From NCBI GenBank assembly GCA_016933255.1, contig JAFGBF010000016.1, positions 23,193 through 87,192 on the forward strand: a stretch of DNA of 64,000 bases, read 5' to 3'. The notes beneath the pieces were generated by a model. It did not search any database. It saw only the letters and a program-made list of their open reading frames with translations, and had not been told where the DNA came from. A program made the translations under genes and the position numbers. Shown here piece after piece: positions 35,040 to 44,414 of this stretch; position 1 is the first letter of the stretch, and the number at the start of each line of letters is the position of its first letter. Origin of the DNA: Candidatus Krumholzibacteriota bacterium (GTDB lineage Bacteria > Krumholzibacteriota > Krumholzibacteriia > Krumholzibacteriales > Krumholzibacteriaceae).

Positions 35040-36092
35040 ATGAGAAGAAATCGCGCGATTTTATCGCTTCTGGTTTTTATGCTTTTGGGGGTTTTTGCGT
35101 GCAAAAGCGTTGAGACCACGAGCGCCATGCTTCATAACCAGACCAAGAATTTCGATAAGGCGATCGAAATGGCGAACCTTGCTCTCGAGAAAAAACCGGA
35201 TGACGCAGAAGCATATTTTCAGCTCGGTATTTCGTACAGTTATACAGGCAAGATGAGGATGGCCTACGATTCGTTTAAAAAGGCGGCCGAACTCGATCCA
35301 AAGAAAGAAAAACTGGTTATTCAGAATATCGCTTCAAACTGGGCAAAACATTACAACCTGGGGATCAATGAGCTTCAGGCCGACAATTACGAGGGTGCCG
35401 CGAATGAATTTTTTGAAGCGACAGAATCAGACCCCGAGAAGGTAAAGAGCTGGTTCAACCTCGCGATGGTCTACAATCACCTTTCAACGACCGACAGCAC
35501 TTATCTGGAGCCTTCCTTTGAGGCAGCCGACCAGTTGATGGAAAAGGTCACAGATTCCGATCCTGATTACAGCAAGGCCCTTGCCCTTGCCGGAAGGATC
35601 ATGGTCAAGCGCGGAGAAGATGAAAAAGCTGTAGAGATATTGACAAGACTCCTTCTCTTCGATCCTACCAAGGCTGAGACGGTCGAGATCATGGGAAATG
35701 ATTATCTTGACCAGGATAATTATGAAGCAGCGATAAGGCTCTATGAGCTGGCTATTGACGGGTATATTCGCGCCGAGACGACAAGTGCCGATGTCTATTA
35801 TAACATCGGGATCTGCTATCTGCAGACAAAGGACTATTTGAAAGCCGCAGATGCTTATCAGCACGTAATAGCGCTTGAGCCTGACAACAAACGCGCGCAC
35901 TACAGTCTTCTGCTTGTTTACTATCAGGGTGAACTGTGGGAAGAGGTCATCCTTCAGGGACAGAAGTATACTACCGAGATAGCTCCCGAAGATCCGGGCG
36001 GATGGCAGATCCTCGGGCTTACGTACGGTAAAAAACAGATGAAGACCATGGCTGAAAAAGCAATGGAAAAATATCTGGAACTTACTCAATAA
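35040..36092 (+). CDS. TPR-repeat lipoprotein
   Basis: This protein of about 350 residues starts with the lipoprotein signal MRRNRAILSLLVFMLLGVFAC, in which the lipobox GVFA precedes the acylated Cys. After that come TPR pairs, for example FDKAIEMANLALEKKPDDAE and AYFQLGISYSYTGKMRMAYD, running to the C-terminus. It should be anchored to a membrane, facing the periplasm, and bind proteins. A strong AAGGAGGT (35023-35030) lies ten bases before the ATG at 35040; TTG at 35034 is possible. It probably makes a single-gene transcript, with a perfect hairpin 9 bases after the stop. The partner is unknown. Confidence 0.88.
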   Translation: MRRNRAILSLLVFMLLGVFACKSVETTSAMLHNQTKNFDKAIEMANLALEKKPDDAEAYFQLGISYSYTGKMRMAYDSFKKAAELDPKKEKLVIQNIASNWAKHYNLGINELQADNYEGAANEFFEATESDPEKVKSWFNLAMVYNHLSTTDSTYLEPSFEAADQLMEKVTDSDPDYSKALALAGRIMVKRGEDEKAVEILTRLLLFDPTKAETVEIMGNDYLDQDNYEAAIRLYELAIDGYIRAETTSADVYYNIGICYLQTKDYLKAADAYQHVIALEPDNKRAHYSLLLVYYQGELWEEVILQGQKYTTEIAPEDPGGWQILGLTYGKKQMKTMAEKAMEKYLELTQ

Positions 36093-36100
36093 AATCATGT

Positions 36101-36135
36101 CACGGCGGGCGGACCGTTCAGGTTCTCCCGCCGTG
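36101..36135. terminator. Hairpin after the TPR lipoprotein gene
   Basis: CACGGCGGG (36101-36109) and CCCGCCGTG (36127-36135) form a perfect 9-base-pair stem with a 17-base loop, just after the stop. A T-run is lacking, so it may be a weak terminator or a transcript end-protector rather than a classical intrinsic terminator. Confidence 0.45.
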
Positions 36136-36175
36136 GATATTTCCAGATCCGATATTCGATTATTCTCTATTTTTC

Positions 36176-36204
36176 TTGACAGGGCGGCTCGTTTCAGGTA
36201 GATT
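36176..36204 (+). promoter_or_regulatory. Sigma-70-type promoter of rho
   Basis: TTGACA (36176-36181), a 17-base spacer and TAGATT (36199-36204, 4/6 to consensus) make a good promoter. It gives rho a leader of about 315 bases. Confidence 0.6.
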
Positions 36205-36211
36205 TCCAGGT

Positions 36212-36525
36212 ATATAGAAAGGACATCTTTCTTCGTTGTCTCAGATCTCCATATAATACAGCCTGGAGGCGGAACCCGAAGCGGCTCTGTACAATTTTTC
36301 CTCAAGAAATCAGGATTACGCGCCGATTGAGAAATAGTGATTCCATAAATGACAATGGAGCAGTTTTGCAGAAAAAAGGTTGATACGGAATCAGCCGGTC
36401 AGCCGGATCGCTCAATTCAAATCAATCAGTCGAGAACGAGTCGATGGTCAGTCAAAGCCTGGGCCGTTATTATCGAAAATGAACAATAAAGAGTGTCAAA
36501 TCAGCATTAGAAAAGGTTGGGGGCA
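36212..36525 (+). promoter_or_regulatory. Long untranslated leader of rho
   Basis: No gene is seen between the promoter and rho. The leader contains a possible AGCC/GGCT hairpin followed by AATTTTT near 36260-36300, the repeated words CAGCCGGT/CAGCCGG near 36393-36408 and two AGTCGA words at 36428-36445. In many bacteria rho is controlled by Rho acting on its own leader; the same is plausible here but not shown. Confidence 0.4.
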
Positions 36526-37773
36526 ATGGACATTGCAGAATTAAAAGGTAAGAAGATCGAGGAACTCATGGAATTGGCTCATGGACTCAAAGTCGAAGGA
36601 GCCAGTAATATGCGCAAGCAGGAGATCATCTTCAGCATCCTTGAAGCGCAGGCCAAAATAAACGGCCTTATTTTCAACAAGGGTGTGCTGCAGATACTTC
36701 CGGAAGGCTTCGGATTTCTCAGGTCGCCGGCTTACAACTATCTTCCAGGTCCGGATGATATCTATATTTCCCCATCGCAGATAAAGAAATTTTCTTTAAG
36801 AACGGGTGATACTGTCTACGGGCAGATCCGTCCGCCGAAAGATTCAGAGAGGTATTTCGCCCTCTTAAAGGTCGAGGCTGTCAATGACGAGAATCCCGAG
36901 AAAGCAAGAGAGAAACTGTTTTTTGATAACCTCACGCCCCTCTATCCCGATCAGCTGATCCAGCTTGAGCATGATCCGAAAGATCTTTCGACCAGAGTAA
37001 TGACTCTGGTCACGCCGATCGGCAAAGGCCAGCGTGCGTTAATAGTCGCTCCGCCTAGAACGGGAAAGACGATTCTTCTGCAGAAGATCGCAAATTCAAT
37101 AACAGCAAACCATCCGGAAATAGTACTGATCGTCCTTCTTATAGATGAACGTCCCGAAGAGGTCACCGATATGGAAAGGTCGGTCCAGGGAGAGGTCATA
37201 AGTTCTACTTTCGATGAACCTGCGGACAGGCACGTTCAGGTCTCGGATATGGTGCTTGAAAAGGCGAAAAGGCTGGTCGAGCACGGAAAGGATGTCGTTA
37301 TCCTTCTCGATAGCATAACCAGGTTGGCCAGGGCGCATAATGCGGTAGTTCCTCATTCCGGCAAGATCCTCTCGGGCGGGGTCGATTCAAACGCGCTGCA
37401 GAGGCCGAAGAGGTTTTTCGGGGCGGCAAGAAATACGGAAGAACAAGGTTCACTTACGATCATAGCCACCGCGCTTGTCGAGACCGGAAGCAGGATGGAC
37501 GAAGTCATCTTTGAAGAATTCAAAGGAACGGGAAATCTGGAGATAGTCCTCGACAGAAGGCTGGCAGACAAGAGGGTCTGGCCGGCGATAGACATTTTCC
37601 GCTCAGGCACAAGAAAAGAAGAACTTCTTCTGGACGAGAAGGTGATCAGCAAGGTATATATCCTGCGCAAGTTCCTTAGCGACAAGGGCTGTGTCGAAGC
37701 GATGGAATTTCTTCTTGAAAAGATGACGAGGACCAAGACCAATTCAAAATTCCTGTCATCTATGAACGCGTAG
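36526..37773 (+). CDS. rho: Transcription termination factor Rho
   Basis: Rho is the ring-shaped RNA helicase that stops transcription. This copy of about 415 residues has the N-terminal helical domain, a cold-shock-like RNA site (GFGFLRS, then [19 protein letters not shown]) and the ATPase with Walker A PPRTGKT, Walker B VVILLDS and the Q/R-loop region. The ATG at 36526 is used; a TTG nine bases earlier is in frame. It is transcribed from its own promoter and followed by rpmE. Length and motifs are normal. Confidence 0.97.
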   Translation: MDIAELKGKKIEELMELAHGLKVEGASNMRKQEIIFSILEAQAKINGLIFNKGVLQILPEGFGFLRSPAYNYLPGPDDIYISPSQIKKFSLRTGDTVYGQIRPPKDSERYFALLKVEAVNDENPEKAREKLFFDNLTPLYPDQLIQLEHDPKDLSTRVMTLVTPIGKGQRALIVAPPRTGKTILLQKIANSITANHPEIVLIVLLIDERPEEVTDMERSVQGEVISSTFDEPADRHVQVSDMVLEKAKRLVEHGKDVVILLDSITRLARAHNAVVPHSGKILSGGVDSNALQRPKRFFGAARNTEEQGSLTIIATALVETGSRMDEVIFEEFKGTGNLEIVLDRRLADKRVWPAIDIFRSGTRKEELLLDEKVISKVYILRKFLSDKGCVEAMEFLLEKMTRTKTNSKFLSSMNA

Positions 37774-37819
37774 CGGCAGAAAAACAGGAAAAAGAATACG
37801 AAAAAACAGTAAAATCAGT

Positions 37820-37848
37820 TTGAATTGAAGAAGAAATAGTATTAGATT
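37820..37848 (+). promoter_or_regulatory. Sigma-70-type promoter of rpmE
   Basis: TTGAAT (37820-37825), a 17-base spacer and TAGATT (37843-37848) fit a housekeeping promoter at 4/6 each. The transcript would begin near 37855, and a small hairpin TGCGT-GGG-ACGCA (37857-37869) lies at its very start. Confidence 0.5.
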
Positions 37849-37906
37849 GTATCCTCTGCGTGGGACGCACGCAAAATGGACCTGATTCAGGAGTCGGAGC
37901 ATAGTT

Positions 37907-38131
37907 ATGAAAAAAGAAATTCATCCCAAGTACTCAAATACGAAGATAAGCTGTCTTTGCGGGAATGTTATCGAAACATCTTCAACACAGGAAGATATCC
38001 ACGTAGAGATCTGTTCGAGCTGCCATCCATTCTTTACCGGGAAGCAGAAACTGGTCGATACGGCGGGACGCGTTGAAAGGTTCCAGCGTAAATACGGCGA
38101 TTATCTCAGCAAGAAGTCTAAAGAGAAGTAA
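37907..38131 (+). CDS. rpmE: 50S ribosomal protein L31, zinc-binding form
   Basis: L31 bridges the two ribosomal subunits. The protein has 74 residues, starts [12 protein letters not shown], and carries the CxC pair in SCLCGN and the CxxC pair in CSSCHPF, so it is the zinc-containing type that can act as a zinc store. [20 protein letters not shown] is the typical core. A GGAG site lies seven bases before the ATG. It heads a cluster with the DUF1385 gene, prfA and prmC. Confidence 0.97.
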   Translation: MKKEIHPKYSNTKISCLCGNVIETSSTQEDIHVEICSSCHPFFTGKQKLVDTAGRVERFQRKYGDYLSKKSKEK

Positions 38132-38172
38132 CAGGGATCTTCTGTTCTCACCTTTGTTCAATCGGAGAATAA

Positions 38173-39093
38173 ATGTCCGGCAGAGAAGGATCTGGGAATC
38201 TTCATGTCGGTGGACAGGCAGTCATCGAAGGCGTGATGATGCGTTCTCCGCGCGGCCTTGCAACGGCTGTCCGTTCGGATGATGGAAAGATAGTCGTCAA
38301 AGCGGAAGAATATATAAGCCTCACGCAAAAAAGCAGGCTCGCGGGGTTTCCGGTGATCCGGGGGGCAGTCGCCATGATCGAGACATTTATCGTCGCGGTC
38401 AAGGCCCTTTCTTTTTCTGCCGATCATGCCGCTTCCGCGCATAAAGTGAAGGATCGCCCGAAAAAGGCCATTTCGGCCCTCAGCATGGCGGCTATCGTGA
38501 CCGGCGCTTTCGCTCTCGGGTTCATTGTTTTCTTCTATTTGCCGCTTTTGATCACGGAGATGTTCGGTTTTGAAAGCGGGATCCTGTTCAATCTTGTGGA
38601 TGGGATCTTAAGGCTTCTGTTTCTCTTCCTGTATATAATCGCTATCACCAGATGGAAAGATATGAGAAGGATCTTCGAATATCACGGCGCGGAACATAAG
38701 GCGATATTCGCGTTTGAAGATGATCCTGACGTGACAGCTGAAAAAGCTCTGGAATCCTCAAGGTTTCACCCCAGGTGCAGCACGAGTTTTCTGCTGATAG
38801 TAGTAATCGTCAGTGTGTTGGTGTTTATATTTCTGGGAAGGCCGGAAACGATCGCTGATCGTTTGATCCGTTTCTCCTTTATTCCCGTGATAGCCGGTAT
38901 ATCGTATGAGGTGCTGAAGCTGTCGGCGCGTAAAAAGATAGGCCGGAAGATCGGGTTTCTCCTGTGGCCCGGATTATTTCTTCAGAGATTTACTACGCAG
39001 GAACCTTCGGCCGATCAGGTAGAAGTGGCAATTGCGGCGCTCAAAGCCTGCCTGGATGACAATTTACTGGCAAGAAACGGCATTATTAATTAA
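38173..39093 (+). CDS. DUF1385 (YqhQ-like) membrane protein
   Basis: This 306-residue protein has the family start [16 protein letters not shown], several hydrophobic segments between residues about 90 and 255, and the conserved [13 protein letters not shown]. The gene next to rpmE and prfA is a common arrangement of this family. The function is not established, although its neighbours suggest a link to translation or membrane quality. It starts 41 bases after rpmE and ends two bases before the open prfA frame. Confidence 0.9.
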   Translation: MSGREGSGNLHVGGQAVIEGVMMRSPRGLATAVRSDDGKIVVKAEEYISLTQKSRLAGFPVIRGAVAMIETFIVAVKALSFSADHAASAHKVKDRPKKAISALSMAAIVTGAFALGFIVFFYLPLLITEMFGFESGILFNLVDGILRLLFLFLYIIAITRWKDMRRIFEYHGAEHKAIFAFEDDPDVTAEKALESSRFHPRCSTSFLLIVVIVSVLVFIFLGRPETIADRLIRFSFIPVIAGISYEVLKLSARKKIGRKIGFLLWPGLFLQRFTTQEPSADQVEVAIAALKACLDDNLLARNGIIN

Positions 39094-39167
39094 AGTTGCT
39101 CGAACAGGGGCCGCCTCCCGGGCCCAGCGTGATTTTCCTTCGATCCTGGCAAATGGAGGGGTCATTT

Positions 39168-40271
39168 TTGGGTAATATTGAAAAATATGAAAAGATATTG
39201 AAACGATATGATTCTCTCGGCGACGAACTGTCCAGGCCCGAAAATATAAGAAATCAGTCTCTTTACAGGAAAATCGGGAAGGAAAGAAGCGACCTTGAAG
39301 ATGCGGTCGTAGCTATCAGAAGATTTATCGAGCTGTCCGGGAGGATTGCGGAAGCCCGCGGTGTGATAGACGAATCCGGGGATGAGGAGTTCATAGAGCT
39401 CGCCAGGGCGGAAATCGATGAGATAGAGGACGAATACTACAGGCTGCAGGAAGAGATCAAACTGCTTCTGATCCCAAGCGATCCGGATGATTCGCGTAAT
39501 ACGGTAATAGAGATAAGAGCAGGTACCGGCGGGGATGAAGCAGCTCTTTTTGTCCATGACCTTGCAAGGATGTACAGGCTTTTTGCGGAAAATCAGAAAT
39601 GGAAAGTCGATATTCTCAGCAGCAACCCGACGGAGATGGGCGGGTTCAAAGAAGTGATCTTCCTTGTTTCGGGAGAAAATGCTTTCGGAAAGATGAAATT
39701 CGAAAGCGGAGTGCACAGGGTCCAGAGAGTGCCTGTCACCGAATCCGGCGGCAGAATCCACACCTCCGCCGTTTCCGTGGCGGTTCTGCCTGAAGCTGAG
39801 GAAGTGGATCTTGATGTCGAAGCGAAAGATCTGAAAGTCGATGTATACAGGTCAAGCGGCCCGGGAGGGCAGAGCGTAAATACGACCGATTCGGCAGTCA
39901 GAATAACTCATATACCTACAGGTATGGTAGTTACATGCCAGGACGAAAAATCACAACATAAGAATAAAGCCAAAGCGATGAAAGTCCTTCTTTCAAGGCT
40001 TCTTGAGAAAGCTAAACGTGAACAGGCGGACGAGATCGCGGAAGTCAGAAAAAGTATGGTGGGATCTGGCGACCGATCTGCAAAGATCAGGACCTATAAC
40101 TTTCCCCAGGGCCGCGTAAGCGATCACAGGATAGGTTTTACGTCGCATAACCTCGGGGGCATTCTCGACGGGGAGCTGGACGAATTAATAGCGGAACTTG
40201 CTTTGGCCGAAAGGGAACATCTGCTGGCTCTCGCTATGGAAAAGGAAGAGAAAGACAAAGCTGGCGGATAA
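39168..40271 (+). CDS. prfA: Peptide chain release factor 1
   Basis: RF1 ends translation at UAA and UAG. The protein of about 367 residues has the codon-recognition motif PVT in [14 protein letters not shown], the GGQ loop in [17 protein letters not shown] and the RF1-type tail. The start is taken as TTG 39168 because GGAGGGG (39155-39161) lies six bases upstream; earlier frame starts have no ribosome site. PrmC, encoded next, methylates the Gln of the GGQ loop, so the neighbour fits. Confidence 0.96.
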   Translation: MGNIEKYEKILKRYDSLGDELSRPENIRNQSLYRKIGKERSDLEDAVVAIRRFIELSGRIAEARGVIDESGDEEFIELARAEIDEIEDEYYRLQEEIKLLLIPSDPDDSRNTVIEIRAGTGGDEAALFVHDLARMYRLFAENQKWKVDILSSNPTEMGGFKEVIFLVSGENAFGKMKFESGVHRVQRVPVTESGGRIHTSAVSVAVLPEAEEVDLDVEAKDLKVDVYRSSGPGGQSVNTTDSAVRITHIPTGMVVTCQDEKSQHKNKAKAMKVLLSRLLEKAKREQADEIAEVRKSMVGSGDRSAKIRTYNFPQGRVSDHRIGFTSHNLGGILDGELDELIAELALAEREHLLALAMEKEEKDKAGG

Positions 40272-40344
40272 GGCCCGGGGCTTGTTTCTTTCCGGATATG
40301 ACATTGTGAAAAACGAACCGTTTGAAAGGCCGGGTGTGGAGCAG

Positions 40345-41205
40345 ATGGCAGGTGCGCCGACCGTACTGAATGCAGTCCGACTATCGGAAGATTATCTGCG
40401 CAAGTATGGCGTGGAATCTCCCCGGCTGAGCGCCGAGCATCTTCTGGCGAGCGTTATGAGATGCTCCCGGCTCGACCTCTATCTTCGTTTTGAAGAAACA
40501 CTTGAAGATGATACCGTAAAAAGGTACAGGGAGTACCTGAAGAAAAGAGCTTCCCATTACCCGCTTCAGTATATTCTCGGTGAAGTCGAATTCGTCTCTC
40601 TCCCTTTTCTGGTGAGGGAAGAGGTCTTTATACCCCGGCCCGAAACAGAACTCCTTATTGAATCGATAGAAAAATCTCTTTCCTTAAGGAAAGAGATACG
40701 GTTCCTGGAACTTGGGACAGGCAGCGGAGTGATATCGGGGGCACTGGCTCACCGCAACAAAGGATGGCGCGGAGTAGCTTTCGACATCTCTGAAAAAGCG
40801 GTGAAGCTCGCTTCGGATAATTTTCTTAAACTGGGAGTATCCGACCGTGTATCTCTTTTCGCCGGTTCGATGTTCGATTCCATATGCGGCAGGGGGCTTT
40901 TCGATCTTCTAGTCTCAAATCCTCCATATATCCCGTCGAAAGAGATAGCAGCCCTGCAAAAAGAAGTCGCTGTCCATGAAAACAAAACAGCGCTTGATGG
41001 GGGAAGTGACGGACTTCTATTCTATCCGGCCCTGGCTGACGGCGGAAAGGCTCTTCTTAAGCCCGGGGGGATGCTCGCCGTGGAGGCCGGTGACGGCCAG
41101 GCTGGCGGAATAATCAATATCTTCGAAAGCAGAGGGTATGAGAATATAGTCGCAAGAGAGGACTATAACGGTTTTGAACGGATAATCACCGCGTTCAATC
41201 CTTGA
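40345..41205 (+). CDS. prmC: Release factor glutamine methyltransferase
   Basis: PrmC adds a methyl group to the GGQ glutamine of release factors using S-adenosylmethionine. The protein of about 286 residues has the N-terminal helical domain (SPRLSAEHLLA), the SAM site FLELGTGSGVISGAL and the catalytic NPPYIPS. An ATG at 40345 matches the normal family start; GTG 40306 is possible. It lies downstream of prfA, whose product is its substrate. Confidence 0.95.
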   Translation: MAGAPTVLNAVRLSEDYLRKYGVESPRLSAEHLLASVMRCSRLDLYLRFEETLEDDTVKRYREYLKKRASHYPLQYILGEVEFVSLPFLVREEVFIPRPETELLIESIEKSLSLRKEIRFLELGTGSGVISGALAHRNKGWRGVAFDISEKAVKLASDNFLKLGVSDRVSLFAGSMFDSICGRGLFDLLVSNPPYIPSKEIAALQKEVAVHENKTALDGGSDGLLFYPALADGGKALLKPGGMLAVEAGDGQAGGIINIFESRGYENIVAREDYNGFERIITAFNP

Positions 41206-41225
41206 TTTCATAAAGGAGTGCTTTG

Positions 41226-42479
41226 ATGGACAGTTTCATGATAAAAGGTCCGTGCCGTTTAAAGGGCAGTGTTACGATAAGCGGCGCAAAGAACGCGATG
41301 CTGCCTCTCATGGCGGCTACTATCTTCACAGGCGGAAAATGCAGGCTTGAAAATGTTCCAGATCTTCGCGATACAAGAACGATGATAAAACTTCTCAAGG
41401 TTCTGGGCATTCCTGCAGAATTGAACGAAGGGACACTCGATGTAGACGCTTCTGACCCTTCAGGGTTTGAAGCTCCCTACGATCTTGTGCGTACTATGCG
41501 CGCCTCGATCTACGCGTTGGGCCCCCTTGTTGCCAGGTTCGGTAAAGCAAGGGTCTCTCTTCCAGGAGGATGCGCGTGGGGGCCGAGGCCGATCAATCTT
41601 CATCTGCAGGGACTCAAATCTCTCGGTGCCGAGATCAGGATCGACCATGGATATATCGATGCTTCCGCTGACGGGCTGAAGGGAGCGGAGATAATTCTGG
41701 CCATCCCGAGTGTCGGAGCTACTGTCAATCTGATGCTTGCCGCTGTTCTTGCCGAAGGTGAGACGGTGATCGAAAACGCTGCCTGTGAACCGGAGATAAA
41801 GAATCTGGCAGACGCTTTGATCGGAGCGGGGGCGAAGATCGATGGCGCGGGAAGTTCGAGGATAATCATTGAAGGTGTCTCGAAGATCGATCCATTTACG
41901 CACAGGGTCATTCCGGACAGGATCGAGGCGGGGACATATGCCGCGGCAGCCGTCCTGACGGGAGGAGAGGTCACTATCAATGACTGTAACCCCGACCATA
42001 TGCACGCAGTTATAGACAAGTTGCGGTCCTGCGGTGCTGAAATCGAAACAGCAGAAAGATCGATCCATGTAAAAGGGCCGGATAAGATCTTCCCGGTAGA
42101 TATAGAGACTGGGTTCTATCCGGCTTTTCCGACCGATATGCAGGCGCAGATGATGGCCGTCATGTCTGTCGCGGATGGAGCCAGCAGCTTTGTCGAGCAT
42201 GTCTATACAGACAGGTTCACACATGTGCCTGAGCTGAAACGGCTCGGGGCAAAGATCAACCTTGACGGCAGCGTGGCGGTCGTCAACGGAGTCGAAAGGC
42301 TGCAGGGCGCTCCCGTAATGGCGACCGACATAAGGGCAAGCTCGGCATTGATACTGGCGGCGCTTGTCGCCGAAGGGGATACCAAGATCCTCAGGATCTA
42401 CCATATCGACCGCGGATACGAAAAGATTGAGGCCAAGTTCGGGAAGCTGGGTGCCGAGATCACCCGCATCTCCGAGTAG
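41226..42479 (+). CDS. murA: UDP-N-acetylglucosamine 1-carboxyvinyltransferase
   Basis: MurA makes the first committed step of peptidoglycan synthesis. The 417-residue protein has ISGAKNAMLPLMAA at the N-terminus and the catalytic Cys in GGCAWGPRP, so the enzyme should be fosfomycin-sensitive by this residue. DRIEAGTYAAAA, TGFYPAFPTDMQAQ and ASSALILAALVA follow. The ATG at 41226 has AAAGGAG seven bases before it. It lies between prmC and selB. Confidence 0.97.
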   Translation: MDSFMIKGPCRLKGSVTISGAKNAMLPLMAATIFTGGKCRLENVPDLRDTRTMIKLLKVLGIPAELNEGTLDVDASDPSGFEAPYDLVRTMRASIYALGPLVARFGKARVSLPGGCAWGPRPINLHLQGLKSLGAEIRIDHGYIDASADGLKGAEIILAIPSVGATVNLMLAAVLAEGETVIENAACEPEIKNLADALIGAGAKIDGAGSSRIIIEGVSKIDPFTHRVIPDRIEAGTYAAAAVLTGGEVTINDCNPDHMHAVIDKLRSCGAEIETAERSIHVKGPDKIFPVDIETGFYPAFPTDMQAQMMAVMSVADGASSFVEHVYTDRFTHVPELKRLGAKINLDGSVAVVNGVERLQGAPVMATDIRASSALILAALVAEGDTKILRIYHIDRGYEKIEAKFGKLGAEITRISE

Positions 42480-42503
42480 CAGCTTTCTCAAGGAAGTCAT
42501 TTC

Positions 42504-44414
42504 TTGCAGAATATTATAATAGGGACAGCCGGGCATGTTGATCACGGCAAGACGGAGATCGTCAGGGCGCTTACCGGCCTGAGTACCGATCGTCTTGACG
42601 AGGAAAAGGAGAGGGGTATTTCGATAGTACTCGGATTTGCACCTCTCGATCTGGGGGAGGGGATAAATGCCGGCATAGTAGATGTGCCCGGGCATGAGAA
42701 ATTCGTAAAGAATATGGTTTCAGGTGCTGTGGGAGTCGATCTCGCGCTGATCGTCGTCGCTGCTGATGAAGGTGTTATGCCGCAGACGATCGAACATTTC
42801 GAGGTGTTGAGGCTTCTTGGAGTAGAGGCGGCGGTCATAGCGATCACAAAGATAGATATTGCGGATCCGGAGATCGCCGATATCGTGGAATCTGATGTCA
42901 AAGGACTCCTGAAGGGGACTCCTCTCGAAGATTCGCCTTTTATCAGGACTTCATCTGTCACAGGTGAAGGGATCGAGGATCTTAAAAAACTGCTTCTCAG
43001 GGAGGCGGGAAAGGTTCGGTCAAAACCTGATTATGAGTATTTCAGAATGCCTGTCGACAGGGTCTTTTCAAGGACAGGGATAGGAACGATCGTCACGGGA
43101 ACTACCTGGCGGGGTGAGGTCAGCAAGGGAGACGAACTGGCCATAGAGCCTGGTGCTGCAAAGGTCAGGGTAAGGGATGTCCAGAACTTTGACAAGGTCC
43201 TCGGCAAGGCCCAGGCTGGGACAAGGACGGCACTTGCCCTGCACGGTGTCAAGACCGGCGAAGTTTTTACGGGGAGTCAGATATTCTCGCCGGGCATCGC
43301 AGAAAGATCCAGTATGGTCGATGCCCTCCTTGAGATAAGCGCAATCAAGGGGTCACGTATTCAGAACAGGCAGAGAGTAAGATTTCATCACGCCGCCGGA
43401 GAAGTACTGGCCAGGGTCATACTGCTTGACAGAGAGGAACTCAATGCCGGGGAAAGAGGCCTTGTCCAGCTCAGGATGGAGTCTTCGGTTGCGGCGATAG
43501 GCGGTGACAGGTTCGTTCTGAGGAGATATTCTCCGATGAGGATACTTGCCGGAGGAAAGATCATCGATCCAGTAGCAGGGAAGGCAAAAAGATTCAGAAG
43601 GGAACTGATCTCCTTTCTTCGTTCAGTCTCTGAAGGATCCGCAGAGGAGATAATTCTGGCTGTCGCCGAGAGATCCGGAGAGATGGGAACGACAAATAAA
43701 GAACTGAGGATATTCGGGTTGTCGTCGGCAGATATCGAAAAAGGGGTCACCTCTCTGCTCGGTGATAAAAAAACCGTTTTGATCCAGGGAAGGATAATAT
43801 CGACCGGCATACTCGAGACGGCAAAGGAAAAGCTGTGCGCGACCCTCTCGCGGTTCAGCGCTGAAAATCCGCTGATATGGGGAATGGACCGTGAACAGGC
43901 AAGGGCAGCGGCCGGACTGAGCGAAGGCCCCATTTTTGATCATATCCTTAAGGAAGGAAGCTCTGAAGGGGTCATCTTCTTCAGGGGAGGAAAGATCAGG
44001 ACAGGAGGCGACCTGATCGAATTTTCAGATGATGACAGGTTAAAACTCGATTCTCTCGACTCGGCGATCAAGAAAGCGGGCTTAAGGTTTCCGTCAGCGG
44101 CGGATCTTCTTGCGGAGACAGGTGATGAGATCGTGCTCGAGAGATATCTGCATATCCTTCAGGAAGATGGAAAGGTAACAAAGCTCGGGCAGGAAATGTA
44201 TGTCAGCAGATCGGTGATAGAAGGCCTTCTGAAACGCCTGAAAGAAATATTTGAAAAAAACCGGTCGATATCGATAGGCGATTTCAAGGACGCTTTCGAG
44301 CTTTCCAGAAAGTATGCGGTCCCGCTTCTCGAGTATCTTGATAACGAAGGTATTACTGTCAGAAAAGGTGATCTCAGGGAAGCTGGTCCCAGGCTTGGCG
44401 GAGGAATCAGGTGA
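42504..44414 (+). CDS. selB: Selenocysteine-specific translation elongation factor SelB
   Basis: SelB delivers Sec-tRNA to UGA codons marked by a SECIS element. The 636-residue protein begins IIIGTAGHVDHGKTEIVRALTG, with DRLDEEKERGISIVLGFA and DVPGHEKFVKNM of the GTPase. The C-terminal third (about 400-630) holds the winged-helix repeats that bind SECIS RNA. It starts with TTG after AGGAAG. The stop overlaps ispG. selA, selD and the Sec tRNA are not in this window, and no UGA-containing selenoprotein was recognised here. Confidence 0.95.
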   Translation: MQNIIIGTAGHVDHGKTEIVRALTGLSTDRLDEEKERGISIVLGFAPLDLGEGINAGIVDVPGHEKFVKNMVSGAVGVDLALIVVAADEGVMPQTIEHFEVLRLLGVEAAVIAITKIDIADPEIADIVESDVKGLLKGTPLEDSPFIRTSSVTGEGIEDLKKLLLREAGKVRSKPDYEYFRMPVDRVFSRTGIGTIVTGTTWRGEVSKGDELAIEPGAAKVRVRDVQNFDKVLGKAQAGTRTALALHGVKTGEVFTGSQIFSPGIAERSSMVDALLEISAIKGSRIQNRQRVRFHHAAGEVLARVILLDREELNAGERGLVQLRMESSVAAIGGDRFVLRRYSPMRILAGGKIIDPVAGKAKRFRRELISFLRSVSEGSAEEIILAVAERSGEMGTTNKELRIFGLSSADIEKGVTSLLGDKKTVLIQGRIISTGILETAKEKLCATLSRFSAENPLIWGMDREQARAAAGLSEGPIFDHILKEGSSEGVIFFRGGKIRTGGDLIEFSDDDRLKLDSLDSAIKKAGLRFPSAADLLAETGDEIVLERYLHILQEDGKVTKLGQEMYVSRSVIEGLLKRLKEIFEKNRSISIGDFKDAFELSRKYAVPLLEYLDNEGITVRKGDLREAGPRLGGGIR

